Source: CAITWD01 sp963727285 (GTDB lineage Bacteria; Actinomycetota; Thermoleophilia; Miltoncostaeales; Miltoncostaeaceae). From it: a DNA stretch of 64,000 nt. Location: NCBI GenBank assembly GCA_963727285.1, contig CAVSFF010000001.1, positions 135,844 through 199,843 of the forward strand, in the 5' to 3' direction. The notes below the pieces were generated by a model that was not told the DNA's origin, did not search any database, and was given only the letters and a program-made list of their open reading frames with translations. Below, piece after piece: positions 9,283 to 18,808 of this stretch; the stretch's first letter is position 1; every line of letters starts with the position of its first letter. Both the position numbers and the translations under genes were made by a program.

Positions 9283-9434
9283 TGCCTCGGATCCGGAGGT
9301 TGGGGGTGCGCGCCCTGAGATCCTAGCCGCGCCGGTCGCTGCCCGACAGCGGCGGCGGGGACCTTTCGTGGCGGGTCGTGTCAGGATTCGCGGCAGGGCG
9401 CGACGTGCGCGCAGTCAACCGATCGGGGTGCCCG

Positions 9435-10409
9435 ATGCAGCAACGCAGGCTCGGTGTGTCCGGTCCCTCGTCGTCGGAGATCGCGTTCGGCGCGATGGCC
9501 CTCACCGGCATCTACGGTGAGGTCGCCGAACGCGACGCCCTCGCCACCCTCACCGAAGCGCGGCGGGCCGGCATCACCCATATCGACACCGCCGAGGTCT
9601 ACGGGTCCGGGGACAACGAGCGGCTGGTCGGTCGCGCGATCGCGGGAATCCGCGACGAGGTGCTGCTGGCGACCAAATTCAACTTCCGCCAGTACGCCGA
9701 TGCCGAGCGCCCCTGGGCGGCGGTCATCGACGGATCGATTGCCGGAAGCCTGGAGCGGCTCGGGGTCGATCATGTGGACATCTGGTATCTGCACCGCGTC
9801 CCGCGCGACCGTCCGATCGAGGAGACCTGGGGGCCGATGGCGCGCGCCGTGGAACGGGGCGACGTCCGGTATCTGGGGCTCTCCGAGGCGAGCGCGGACA
9901 CCATCCGCCGGGCCCACCGCGTGCACCCGGTGACCGTGCTCCAAAGCGAGTGGTCCCTGCTGACGCGTGACGTCGAGGACGACATCCTTCCGACGGTGCG
10001 CGAGCTCGGGATCGGCTTCGTCGCCTACAGCCCACTCTCGCGCGGCTTGCTCGGCGGCCGGATCCGGCGTCCCGAGGACCTGGCCCCGAGCGACTGGCGC
10101 CGCCAGGTGCCGCGCTTTCGTGGCGACGATCTCGACGCCAACTTTGCGATCGTCGATCGCCTGGCCGCATTTGCGGCCGCCCGGGGTGTCACGCTCGCCC
10201 AGGTGGCGCTCGCATGGCTGCTGGCCCAAGGGGACGACGTCGTCCCCCTGGTGGGTGCGCGTGCGCCCGCGCACGTCGCCGACAGCGCGGGCGCCGCAGC
10301 GCTTGCACTGTCGTCGGCCGACCTGCGCGAGCTCGACGCGATCGCACCACGCGGCGCGGCGTCCGGCGACCGCTATCCGGCCGACTACATGCCGGGCCTG
10401 GTCCGCTGA
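9435..10409 (+). CDS. aldo/keto reductase
   Basis: 324-residue NADPH-dependent aldo/keto reductase. Visible are the family tetrad region GITHIDTAEVYGSGDNE (Asp, Tyr), TKFNFRQY (Lys) and IWYLHRVPRD (His), and AYSPLSRGLLGG with the C-terminal VPLVGAR cofactor loop. ATG 9435 begins the conserved MQQRRLG start. It is most like the YhdN/AKR11-13 group; the substrate is unknown. The next gene starts 25 bases downstream. Confidence 0.93.
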   Translation: MQQRRLGVSGPSSSEIAFGAMALTGIYGEVAERDALATLTEARRAGITHIDTAEVYGSGDNERLVGRAIAGIRDEVLLATKFNFRQYADAERPWAAVIDGSIAGSLERLGVDHVDIWYLHRVPRDRPIEETWGPMARAVERGDVRYLGLSEASADTIRRAHRVHPVTVLQSEWSLLTRDVEDDILPTVRELGIGFVAYSPLSRGLLGGRIRRPEDLAPSDWRRQVPRFRGDDLDANFAIVDRLAAFAAARGVTLAQVALAWLLAQGDDVVPLVGARAPAHVADSAGAAALALSSADLRELDAIAPRGAASGDRYPADYMPGLVR

Positions 10410-10434
10410 CCGTGCGCGGTCGGGAGCGGTCCCG

Positions 10435-11742
10435 ATGCCGGCCGACCGGGACGGTCTGATGCGGCTGGCGCTGGCGATCGACTACCGGCGTCCGCCCCGA
10501 CCGCAGCTCGATCAGGTGGCGGAGCTCGAGGACGCGGGGCTCGACATGGTGTGGGTGCCGGAGGCATGGGGATACGACGCGCCGAGCCAGCTGGGGTATC
10601 TGGCCGCCCGCACCCGGCGACTGACGCTCGCGTCGGGAATCCTGCCGGTGTTCTCGCGAACGCCCGCCTTGACCGCGCAGACGGCCGCGGGGCTCGCGGA
10701 GATCTCCGACGGGCGCTTCGAGCTCGGCCTCGGGACGTCGGGCCCCCAGGTGGTCGAAGGGTTTCACGGGGTGCCGTTCCGTCATGCGGCGGGGCGGCTC
10801 GCCGATACCGTCGCCGTGTGCCGCGCCCTGTGGTCGGGCGACAGCTCCGAGTATTCGGGAGCCACCGTCCGCACGCCGCCGGCAGACGGAACCGGTTTGG
10901 GACGCCCGCTGCGGCTGTTGGCGCCGGGCGGTGTCGGACGGATTCCGATCCACCTGGCGGTGATGCGCCCCGCAATGGTCGAGCTGGCGGCGCGGCTGGC
11001 CGACGGCTGGTATCCGCTGTTCTTCACGCCCGCCGGGGCCGGCACGGTCTGGGGTGCCGCTCGGGCGCATGGGGCGGCCCGCAGGGATCCGGACCTCGGA
11101 CCGCTTCAGATCATCGTCGAGCGGGCGTGCGCAATCGGCGAGGGGGCTACCGTCGACGCCGCACGGGAGGCCGCCCGTGGCGACATCGCGCGGTACGTGG
11201 GCGGCATGGGAGCTCGCGGCGCCAACTTCTATACCGACACGGTGGCCGCGTTGGGCTGGGAGGATGCCGCCCGCCGGATCCAGGACCGCTACCTCGCCGG
11301 CGATCGGGCCGCTGCGATCGCGGCGGTGCCCGAGGACATGCTCGAGGCGCTCACGCTGTGCGGCACTGCAGCCGAGATCCGGACGCGGCTCACGGCCCTC
11401 CGGGACGCGGGGGTCACGACCATCATCGCCCGCCCGTCCGGGCAGGATCCTGCCGCGGTGATCGCCGGGCTGCGGACGATCGTCGCAGACGCTGGACCGG
11501 TAATCGTTTACCGGGTAACCAGTTTGCGCGAAGCGGGGAGGCATGCGAGAATCCGACCAGGTTCACCGGACACAAAGGACGGACAGCCCGATGGTGACGC
11601 TCACCCCCGCAGCAGCAGAACACCTCAAGGAACTCGTAGTCGCCGAAGCGCCCGGCGCCGGCCTGCGGCTGCAGGTGATCCCCGGCGGCTGTTCCGGGTT
11701 CGAATACGCGCTGTCGCTCGGCGCTCCCGAGGAGGGCGATGA
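10435..11742 (+). CDS. luciferase-like (F420-type) oxidoreductase
   Basis: TIM-barrel of the bacterial luciferase superfamily, likely using F420 or FMN. Motifs include WVPEAWGYDAPSQLGYLAARTRRL, LASGILPVFSRTP, EISDGRFELGLGTSGP and ADGWYPLFFTP. Starts possible at 10435 or 10459. The family-like sequence ends near residue 355 (about 11500). The open frame then runs on to 11742 through the operator-like palindrome at 11497-11514 and into the next gene, so the true end is probably near 11503 after an undetected one-base error. Substrate unknown. Confidence 0.85.
   Translation: MPADRDGLMRLALAIDYRRPPRPQLDQVAELEDAGLDMVWVPEAWGYDAPSQLGYLAARTRRLTLASGILPVFSRTPALTAQTAAGLAEISDGRFELGLGTSGPQVVEGFHGVPFRHAAGRLADTVAVCRALWSGDSSEYSGATVRTPPADGTGLGRPLRLLAPGGVGRIPIHLAVMRPAMVELAARLADGWYPLFFTPAGAGTVWGAARAHGAARRDPDLGPLQIIVERACAIGEGATVDAAREAARGDIARYVGGMGARGANFYTDTVAALGWEDAARRIQDRYLAGDRAAAIAAVPEDMLEALTLCGTAAEIRTRLTALRDAGVTTIIARPSGQDPAAVIAGLRTIVADAGPVIVYRVTSLREAGRHARIRPGSPDTKDGQPDGDAHPRSSRTPQGTRSRRSARRRPAAAGDPRRLFRVRIRAVARRSRGGR
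11497..11514. promoter_or_regulatory. palindromic operator candidate upstream of the Fe-S carrier gene
   Basis: CCGGTAA-TCGT-TTACCGG is a perfect 7-bp inverted repeat with a 4-base spacer, 76 bases upstream of the A-type carrier start. It has the size of a dimeric repressor site. Which regulator binds is unknown. Confidence 0.4.
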
Positions 11743-11908
11743 GGTGCTCGAGGACGCCGGCGCGACGGTCATCGTCGACCGCTTCAGCGTGCCGTACCTG
11801 CTCGGGGCCCAGGTCGACTACGAAGAGAGCTTCCAGGGGGCCGGGTTCGTGATCAAGAATCCGAACGCGACCGCATCCTGCGGCTGCGGCAAGAGCTTCA
11901 CGGCCTAG
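11591..11908 (+). CDS. erpA: HesB/IscA-type iron-sulfur carrier
   Basis: 105-residue A-type carrier that passes Fe-S clusters to target proteins. The three conserved cysteines are present: GGCSGFEY and the C-terminal CGCGKSF. The start MVTLTPAAAEHLKEL is typical; ATG 11591 has an AAAGGA-type ribosome site just upstream. It lies close to enzymes that need clusters (the Rieske/glutamate synthase fusion). ErpA and IscA cannot be separated from sequence alone. Confidence 0.9.
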   Translation: MVTLTPAAAEHLKELVVAEAPGAGLRLQVIPGGCSGFEYALSLGAPEEGDEVLEDAGATVIVDRFSVPYLLGAQVDYEESFQGAGFVIKNPNATASCGCGKSFTA

Positions 11909-11994
11909 GGCCGGGAGCGGCGTGGTCGCCCGGGATGAGCGCGTCGGGGTGGCGGGCGTCGGGGCCGTGATGCGTCGGACCGGTGTGGTCACCC

Positions 11995-13185
11995 ATGCCT
12001 GACGCGGTGATTGCCGGAGCGGTACGGACGCCGATCGGAACGTTCAACGGCGCCTTTGCGTCGGTCGCGGCGGTCGACCTCGCGGCGGTTGCGATCACGG
12101 CGGTGCTCGAGCGCACGGGCGTTCCCGGGGGCGAGGTCGATGATGTGATCCTCGGCAATGTCCTGTCGGCGGGACTGGGCCAGAACGTGGTGCGCCAGGC
12201 CGCACTGCGTGCCGGGCTGCCCGAGCGGGTGCCCGCGACGGCCATCAACCAGCTGTGCGGGTCCGGACTGCGGGCCGTGGCGATCGCCGCCCAGCAGGTC
12301 CGGCTCGGCGATGCCCAGGTGGTCGTGGCCGGGGGCACCGAGAACATGACGCGCGCGCCGTACCTGCTCGAACAGGCGCGCGGCGGCTACCGCCTCGGGA
12401 ACGGAACCGTCTACGACTCGCTCATCCGTGACGGGCTGTGGTGCGCCATGACCGACGTGCACATGGGCACCACGGCGGAGAACATCGCCACCGAGTTCGG
12501 GATTACCCGGGAGGACCAGGACGCGTTTGCGGCCGAGTCCCAGCACCGCGCCGTCGAGGCAATCGCCGCCGGACGCTTCGTGGACGAAATCGTGCCGGTG
12601 TCGGTGGCCCAGCGACGCGGTGCACCGCTGGTCGTGACGTCCGACGAGCATCCGCGGCCGGACACCACCAGGGAGACGCTCGCAGGTCTGCGTCCGGCCT
12701 TCGACCCGGGCGGGACCGTCACTGCCGGCAACGCCTCCGGGATCAACGATGGGGCGGCCGCGGTGCTCGTCATGGACGCCGCCGCCGCCGACCGCTTCGG
12801 CATCACCCCGCTGGCGACCGTCCGAAGCTGGGCGACTGCCGGTGTCCCGCCCCGCATCATGGGCATGGGGCCGGTGGAGGCCATTCCGCTTGCACTCGCC
12901 AAGGCCGGACTCGCGCTCGCCGACATCGGGCTGATCGAGCTCAATGAAGCGTTCGCCGCCCAGAGTCTGGGCGTGATCCGCGCCCTCGGAATCGATCCGG
13001 CGATCACCAACGTCAACGGCGGCGCCATCGCGCTCGGGCATCCGGTCGGGGCGTCCGGCGCTCGCGTGCTGACGACGCTGCTGTTCGAAATGGCCCGCCG
13101 TGACGTTCGCTACGGCCTCGCCGCGTTGTGCATCGGCGGCGGCCAGGGCATCGCGATGGTGCTCGAGCGGACCGCCGATGCCTGA
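11995..13185 (+). CDS. acetyl-CoA C-acetyltransferase (thiolase)
   Basis: 396-residue thiolase. The nucleophile Cys88 sits in INQLCGSGLRA, the active-site His is in GHPVGASGARV and the second Cys is in ALCIGGGQGIA; NEAFAAQ is also present. Full length. It could act in biosynthetic (acetoacetyl-CoA) or degradative direction. ATG 11995 starts the conserved MPDAVIAGAVRTPIG; the stop overlaps the start of the next gene by 8 bases, so the two are coupled. Confidence 0.95.
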   Translation: MPDAVIAGAVRTPIGTFNGAFASVAAVDLAAVAITAVLERTGVPGGEVDDVILGNVLSAGLGQNVVRQAALRAGLPERVPATAINQLCGSGLRAVAIAAQQVRLGDAQVVVAGGTENMTRAPYLLEQARGGYRLGNGTVYDSLIRDGLWCAMTDVHMGTTAENIATEFGITREDQDAFAAESQHRAVEAIAAGRFVDEIVPVSVAQRRGAPLVVTSDEHPRPDTTRETLAGLRPAFDPGGTVTAGNASGINDGAAAVLVMDAAAADRFGITPLATVRSWATAGVPPRIMGMGPVEAIPLALAKAGLALADIGLIELNEAFAAQSLGVIRALGIDPAITNVNGGAIALGHPVGASGARVLTTLLFEMARRDVRYGLAALCIGGGQGIAMVLERTADA

Positions 13186-14860
13186 GGACGCAGCCGGCGG
13201 CATGTACGACACGCTCGTGGCGATCTGGGACGAGGTCCCCGACCGGACGCCGACCGGTGCGCAGGCGGCGGGCGTCGATCTGGTGATCGTGCGCGACGGC
13301 GACGCGCACTCGGTCCTGTACGGACGCTGCCAGCACCGCGGGGTGCTGCTCGCCGACGGCCACGTTGAGGGTGACAACCTGATCTGCGGCGTCCACGGAT
13401 GGGACTACCGCATCGACACCGGCATCTCGGCGTACAACCCGTCCGAACGCCTGCACCGCTTCGACAGCGCGGTCGTCGACGGCACGGTGATGGTGCGCTC
13501 GGCCGAACTGGACGCGTTCCGGACCGCACAGGGTGGTCCACCTGCCGGCGCGCCCGACGAATACGAGGTCCACTACGCCAGCGTGCACGGCACGCCCGAC
13601 GAACCGTTTGTCGCCGACATCCACGAGTTGGCCCGGCACGGACTGGGGCGTGTCGGACATCACGGGCCGATGACGGCGATGGGCGTCCCACGCGACCGGT
13701 TGCCGTCATGGGACGATATCCAGATCGTGACCGCCCAACTTGCGCGGTTTCCGAAATTGGACGACACCCCGGTGTCCACACAAGTCGTGATCGGTCCGCG
13801 GGCGGCACGTCCGCTCCGGCTGGAGATTCCGGTGTTCGTGTCGGACATGAGCTTCGGAGCACTCTCCGCCGAGGCGAAGGTGGCGCTTGCCAGGGGTGCC
13901 GAGCAGGCCGGCACCGGCATCTGCTCCGGGGAGGGCGGCATGCTGCCCGAAGAGCAGGCGGAGAACTCCCGCTACTTCTACGAGCTGGCCTCGGGGCGGT
14001 TCGGGTGGTCGCCGGCCCGCCTGATGGCGGTGCAGGCGTTCCACCTCAAGTTCGGGCAGGGCGCCAAGACCGGTACCGGGGGTCACCTGCCCGGCAACAA
14101 GGTGACCGGCCGGATTGCCGAAGTCCGCGGTCTGCCCGCCGGCACGCCGGCAATATCACCGGCCACGTTTCCCGACTTCGGGTCGGTCGCCGACGTTGCC
14201 GCGTACCTGGCGGAGCTGCGGGACGTTGCCGACGGCATCCCGTTCGGCGTGAAGCTGTCGGCTCAGCACGTCGAGGCCGATATCGACGCCGCGCTCGAGC
14301 TCGGTGTGGACTACATCATCCTCGACGGGCGCGGCGGGGGCACCGGAGCGGCGCCGAGGCTGTTTCGCGACAACATCTCCGTACCGACCATTCCCGCGCT
14401 GGCACGCGCCCGGCGACACCTTGACCGCCGCGGCTGCGGCGACGTGACGCTCGTGGCCACCGGTGGTCTTCGTACGGCGGCCGACATCGTCAAGGCGCTG
14501 GCGCTGGGCGCCGACGCGGTGGCGGTCGCCAATTCGGCGCTGCAGGCGATCGGGTGCGTCGGCATGCGCGCCTGCAACACCGACAACTGTCCGGTCGGAA
14601 TCGCGACCCAGAAGCCGCATTTGCGGGCGCGGCTGCCGGTCGAGGAGGCTGCGACGCGACTCGGACGATACCTCGAGGCGACCGCCGACCTGATCCGGGT
14701 GATGGCGCGGGCCTGCGGGCACGTCCACGTGTCCGAGTTCTGTCGCGATGACCTGGTGACCTTCGATCGCGAGATGTCCGAGCTCGCGGGCATCCGGTAT
14801 GCGGGAGTCGGCGCCCCCGAGACGCCCGACATCGGATCCGTGGAGGGGTCTGCGCGCTAG
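13178..14860 (+). CDS. Rieske / glutamate synthase-like FMN protein fusion
   Basis: 560 residues in two parts. Residues about 1-110 are a Rieske domain: CQHRG and CGVHGW give the Cys-His pairs for a 2Fe-2S cluster. Residues about 180-540 match the FMN/3Fe-4S catalytic half of glutamate synthase: VFVSDMSFGALS, GTGICSGEGGMLPEEQ, KFGQGAKTGTGGHLPG, ILDGRGGGTGAAP and the cluster loop CNTDNCPVGIATQ. The glutaminase and NAD(P)H domains are absent, so it is not a normal GltB. A plausible role is an amidase- or methylamine-type synthase fed electrons through the Rieske centre, but this is inference. Start ATG 13178 overlaps the thiolase stop. Confidence 0.88.
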   Translation: MPEDAAGGMYDTLVAIWDEVPDRTPTGAQAAGVDLVIVRDGDAHSVLYGRCQHRGVLLADGHVEGDNLICGVHGWDYRIDTGISAYNPSERLHRFDSAVVDGTVMVRSAELDAFRTAQGGPPAGAPDEYEVHYASVHGTPDEPFVADIHELARHGLGRVGHHGPMTAMGVPRDRLPSWDDIQIVTAQLARFPKLDDTPVSTQVVIGPRAARPLRLEIPVFVSDMSFGALSAEAKVALARGAEQAGTGICSGEGGMLPEEQAENSRYFYELASGRFGWSPARLMAVQAFHLKFGQGAKTGTGGHLPGNKVTGRIAEVRGLPAGTPAISPATFPDFGSVADVAAYLAELRDVADGIPFGVKLSAQHVEADIDAALELGVDYIILDGRGGGTGAAPRLFRDNISVPTIPALARARRHLDRRGCGDVTLVATGGLRTAADIVKALALGADAVAVANSALQAIGCVGMRACNTDNCPVGIATQKPHLRARLPVEEAATRLGRYLEATADLIRVMARACGHVHVSEFCRDDLVTFDREMSELAGIRYAGVGAPETPDIGSVEGSAR

Positions 14861-15561
14861 CCGGTGGGGGTGTCTTCGGAGACGCGCCCGTCGACGATGC
14901 GCACGATACGGTCGGCGTAGTGGGTGATGCGATCATCGTGGGTGACGATGATCGCGGCCTTTCCGCGCGACTTCATCTCCTGACGGATCAACTGCACGAC
15001 CTGGTCGCCGAGTTCGGTGTCGAGCGCCGAGGTCGGCTCGTCAAAGAGCACGAGCGCGGGCTCGTTCATCAGCGCACGTCCGATGGCCACCCGCTGGCGC
15101 TGGCCTCCCGAAAGCTGTGCGGGGAGGTTCTTGGCGCGGTCGCTCAGCCCAAGCTCCTCGAGCAGCTGGTCGGCACGGTCGCGGGCCCGGGCACCGGTCC
15201 GCGGGCCGATCTCATCGACGACCAGCAGGTTCTCCCGTGCGGTCAGGAACGGCACCAGGTTGACGGTCTGAAAGACGAAGCCGACCGCCGAACGTCGAAA
15301 CTGGGTCAACTCCCGCGCGGAGTACCGCGAGATGTCCTGGCCACCGACGACGACGCTCCCCTCGGTGGGGGTCAGCAGGCCACCGGCGATCGAGCAAAGT
15401 GTCGTCTTGCCCGATCCGGACGGCCCGACAAGGGCGAGGATCTCGTCGTGGCCGACGCTGAGGTCGACTCCGTCGAGCGCGACGACGACGTCGTCGCCCA
15501 CGGTGAAGGTCTTGCGAATGCCCTCCATGACCAGGGCGACATCGGTGGCGGTTACGGACAT
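14857..15561 (-). CDS. ABC transporter ATP-binding protein (MacB/LolD type)
   Basis: 234-residue ATPase: Walker A GPSGSGKTT, Q-loop FVFQTVNLVPFLTA, signature LSGGQRQRVAIGRAL, Walker B LVLFDEPTSALD and switch His in VTHDD. Subfamily features are those of MacB/LolD/FtsE exporters that work with FtsX-type permeases, two of which lie just upstream. ATG 15561 (MSVTATDVAL) is preferred; the longer frame from 15618 overlaps permease 2. The last bases overlap the convergent Rieske fusion by 4. Confidence 0.94.
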   Translation of the reverse strand: MSVTATDVALVMEGIRKTFTVGDDVVVALDGVDLSVGHDEILALVGPSGSGKTTLCSIAGGLLTPTEGSVVVGGQDISRYSARELTQFRRSAVGFVFQTVNLVPFLTARENLLVVDEIGPRTGARARDRADQLLEELGLSDRAKNLPAQLSGGQRQRVAIGRALMNEPALVLFDEPTSALDTELGDQVVQLIRQEMKSRGKAAIIVTHDDRITHYADRIVRIVDGRVSEDTPTG

Positions 15562-15607
15562 GCGGATCTCCGGGGTGCGGATGACGGGATGTCGGTGGTG
15601 GACGCGC

Positions 15608-16720
15608 TCACTGGCCACCGCCGATGGCCGCGGCCGGATCGACGCGGAGGACGCGACGCAGCGAGAAGCTGCAGCCGATCACGGCGGCGATCGCAAGGTA
15701 GGCGGTGCTCGAGATCAGCCGCAGGGGCGTAGCGACGAACGGGATCGTTCCGGGCGGGATCACCGCCGCCGCGACGAGGGACGCGATCACGCCGATCGCC
15801 GACGCGATCAGCGTGACGATCAAGGCCTGCAGCATCACGCCCCAGAACAGTGTCGCCGAGCTTGCGCCGAGTGCCTTCAGGACTCCGTAGAGGGCGGTGC
15901 GCTCGATGGTGATCAGGGCGAAAAACAACGCGACGACGACGATGGCGATGACGACGGTGACCGCGATGATCTGGTCGAAGACCGTCTGCTGTTGGGACAC
16001 CCCCGGCAGCGCGTCGATCGCCTGACCGATCGTCAGGGTGGTGGTCGCGCCGGACGTCGCGGCGTCAATCGACGCGGGCGTCGCGGCGTGGGGCGGCGCG
16101 GTCCGCACGACCAGGGCCTGCACGACGCCGGGTCCGACCCGCTCGCCCGGTCGGTTCGCAGACTGCGTGGCGCGCCAGGTGGCCACCGAGCCCCAGAGCG
16201 TCGCCTGACCGAGATACCGCGTGTCATCGACGAATCCGACAATCGTGACGGGCGTGCGCGCCGGTCCGAGCGCGATCACCATGCCACGGTGGACACCTTG
16301 CGATTCGAGTGAGCGGTCGGCGTACGCCTCGCCGGCGGGCGGCGGGGTCGCCGGCAGCCCCCGCGGGGCCAATTCGTAGCCCATCAGCACCACCGGGACG
16401 AGGTCCCGGGGCCCATGTCCGGGCACGCGCGAGCCCAGTTGGACGCTGCCGAGGCCGCCGACGTTTGCGGGTCCCGCGACGCCCTCGACCTGCGCGCGGG
16501 TCTGCGGCGTGATCCGGCTGCGCACGAGCGAGTTCCGGGCCGTGGTGGAGTAGACGATCAGCTGGCCGCGCTGGGCGCGCAGCGCGCCGGTGCTTCCGGC
16601 CACGAGGCCGTCCAGCAAGCCACCGAGAAACATCAGCAGCAGCGCGATCAGCGTGAGGATGACCGTCGCCACGACGAAACGGCCCGGGCGGCGACGGAGT
16701 TCGCGAAGCGCCAGCTTCAT
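15608..16720 (-). CDS. FtsX-like ABC permease 2
   Basis: 370-residue permease with the MacB/FtsX plan: N-terminal TM helix (FVVATVILTLIALLLMFLGGLL), a large extracytoplasmic domain (about residues 50-250), then three TM helices. It ends RVLRVDPAAAIGGGQ, the usual ExxA/P-type tail. The ATG at 16718-16720 overlaps the stop of permease 1 (ATGA), which defines the start; the longer frame up to 17284 is permease 1 reading through a frameshift. Works with the ATPase that follows. Confidence 0.9.
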   Translation of the reverse strand: MKLALRELRRRPGRFVVATVILTLIALLLMFLGGLLDGLVAGSTGALRAQRGQLIVYSTTARNSLVRSRITPQTRAQVEGVAGPANVGGLGSVQLGSRVPGHGPRDLVPVVLMGYELAPRGLPATPPPAGEAYADRSLESQGVHRGMVIALGPARTPVTIVGFVDDTRYLGQATLWGSVATWRATQSANRPGERVGPGVVQALVVRTAPPHAATPASIDAATSGATTTLTIGQAIDALPGVSQQQTVFDQIIAVTVVIAIVVVALFFALITIERTALYGVLKALGASSATLFWGVMLQALIVTLIASAIGVIASLVAAAVIPPGTIPFVATPLRLISSTAYLAIAAVIGCSFSLRRVLRVDPAAAIGGGQ

Positions 16721-17835
16721 CGCCCGCCCTCTCCGGTGGTCGCCTCGACGGGGTCGATCCGCAAGCACCCGGGCGATCGCGGCGAAGGCGCTCGCCGTGC
16801 CGAGCACGAGCAACAGGAGCGCCCACGTGAGCACGGCGGTCGGATCGAACCGCAACGACAGCGCGCCGACCTTGGTCTGGGACAGCGGCGCGTAGAGGAG
16901 GGTGCCGATCAGGATCCCGCCGCCGAGGATGATCAGCACCTGGATCAGCAGGGCCCGGACGAGCACACTCGACGGCGCCCCGATCGCCCGCAGCAGCGTG
17001 AGTGCGCGGGACTTCTGGAGGGTGATGATCAAGAAGAACAGCCCGGTCACGAGGGGTACTACGAGCGCGAACAGCAGGAAGATGATGTCGAACGAGCTCG
17101 TCACCGCGGTGACCCCCGGTGTATCTGCGGCCGCCTGGCTGCGTGTCAGCGCGTCCGCCTGCGGGAGGGCCGCGTTGATGCGGGTGGTGATCTCCGTGTC
17201 GCTGATCCCGGCCGCCGGCCGCACCCCGATCACGTTCGGCAGGATGGCTGCGGCATCGGGGTTGGCGGCCTTCGCCGCGGCCACGTAGTCCGGCCAGCGG
17301 ACCGAGAGCGTCGGCGTGACCTGGATCTGGGCATCGCGGGCAAGGCCGACGATCGGTCAGCTTCGGCCGCCCCGCGCTGCCGAGCACGGTGACCGGTCTG
17401 GCCGAGCCGGAAGTCGCCGTCGGTGCCGACGGCCTCGCCCGGCGCGTTCGGAAGCCTCCCGGCGCTCAGGGGCTGCGGGGCACCGAGATCGGCATGCTCG
17501 TACCCGATGAGCGCGGCGTCGGATTGCGGGCGTCCGTCGATGGAGACCGTGAAGGTCCCCTGACCGATGCGGCCGCTCTCGGCGACGCCGGGGACACGGG
17601 CGATTCCGGCTTCGAGATCCGGCGTGATGATGCTGCCCTGGAGGGTGCGCTCACCGTCGACCGAGTACACGAGCACCGGCGCGGACTGGCGCTCGATCGC
17701 TCCGATGAACGACGTGATGAGCCCCGTCTGCAGCGCCTGCTGGGTCAGGATCAAGAACACCAGCAGCGCAATGGCGGCGATCAGCAATCCGAAGCGGGCC
17801 TTTGCGCGGCCAACCTCTCGAAGCGCGAGAAACAT
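16717..17835 (-). CDS. FtsX-like ABC permease 1 (frameshifted)
   Basis: First gene of the exporter operon. It begins MFLALREVGRAKARFGLLIAAIALLVFLIL (TM1), then an extracytoplasmic domain and three C-terminal TM helices (FDIIFLLFALVVPLVTGLFFLIITL and two more). Three single-base insertions interrupt it, at about 17389, 17359 and 16762. Removing them yields TVTVLGSAGRPKLTIVGLAR in the middle and RVLRIDPVEATTGEGGR at the end, the latter mirroring the end of permease 2. The stop then overlaps the start of permease 2. The exported substrate is unknown; this class moves lipids, peptides or macrolides, or transmits signals. Confidence 0.87.
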
Positions 17836-18001
17836 CGGTGTCGGGTACCTCGATGGGGTCGAGGGTGCAGATCACGGCGGCCGCGGGGGTCGGCGCTGCC
17901 AGGTTATCCGAACCGCCGTGCGGGCCGTGGGGGGATCGGCGCGAGGGCCGGTCCGGGTGGCGGCATCCGGGTCTCACCGCCCTCCCTGTCATAATCCGCG
18001 C

Positions 18002-18715
18002 ATGGTGCCCAACGCCGCGAGCAGCACGCGTGTCCTGGTCGTCGAGGATACGCAGGAGTTCGTCGACCTCGTCGTCCTGTCGCTGGCCGCCGAGGGATAT
18101 TCGATCGAGGTTGCCCGTGACGGGCAACAGGGGCTTGTGCTGGCCCGCAGCTTCCGGCCCGACATCGTGATTCTCGACATCACGCTTCCGGAGCTGGACG
18201 GCATCGAGCTGTGTCGGCAGCTGCGGGGATTCAGCGACGCGTACGTGCTGATGCTGACAGCGCGTGGCACGGAGATCGACCGCGTGATCGGGCTGTCGGT
18301 CGGGGCCGACGACTACCTGATCAAGCCGTTCTTCCCGAGCGAACTGGCCGCGCGCGTCAAAGCGATCCTGCGCCGTCCGCGCAGCGCCCATCCCGGTGGG
18401 AGCGGAGAACGGCAGTTCGGCGACCTCCGGATCGACCCGCAGGCGCGTCGCACCTGGCTCGACGGCAAGGAGATCGAGTTGTCGCGCATCGAGTACGACA
18501 TCCTCGATGCGCTCTCGGAGAATCCGGGTATCACGCTGCGGCGCGACCAGCTGCTCGATCGTGTGTGGGGCGACGACTGGTTCGGCGATGATCACGTCAT
18601 CGACGTCCATCTTTCGAACCTGCGCAAGAAGCTTGGGGACGACCCGCGCCATGCCAAGTACGTCCGCACGATGCGGGGGTACGGATTCCGGATGGGGGAC
18701 GGCACCGCGTCGTAG
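18002..18715 (+). CDS. OmpR/PhoB-family response regulator
   Basis: 237 residues: receiver domain 10-122 with phospho-acceptor Asp59 (VILDITLPELDG), Thr/Ser and Lys switch residues (MLTARG, LIKPF), then a winged-helix DNA-binding domain from about 135 (VWGDDWFGDDHVIDVHLSNLRKKLG). The start ATG 18002 follows 166 bases of divergent promoter region shared with the ABC exporter operon, so it may control that operon. Its partner kinase could be the hybrid kinase downstream, but that protein has its own receiver. Confidence 0.93.
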   Translation: MVPNAASSTRVLVVEDTQEFVDLVVLSLAAEGYSIEVARDGQQGLVLARSFRPDIVILDITLPELDGIELCRQLRGFSDAYVLMLTARGTEIDRVIGLSVGADDYLIKPFFPSELAARVKAILRRPRSAHPGGSGERQFGDLRIDPQARRTWLDGKEIELSRIEYDILDALSENPGITLRRDQLLDRVWGDDWFGDDHVIDVHLSNLRKKLGDDPRHAKYVRTMRGYGFRMGDGTAS

Positions 18716-18808
18716 CCGTCGTCCGGGCGGCGCCCGCGCCGGGCGTTGAGCCAACCCTGAGCTGGGTCGAACCTGCGGTTGATGTCGCCGCTCTAGCCTC
18801 GATGTACG

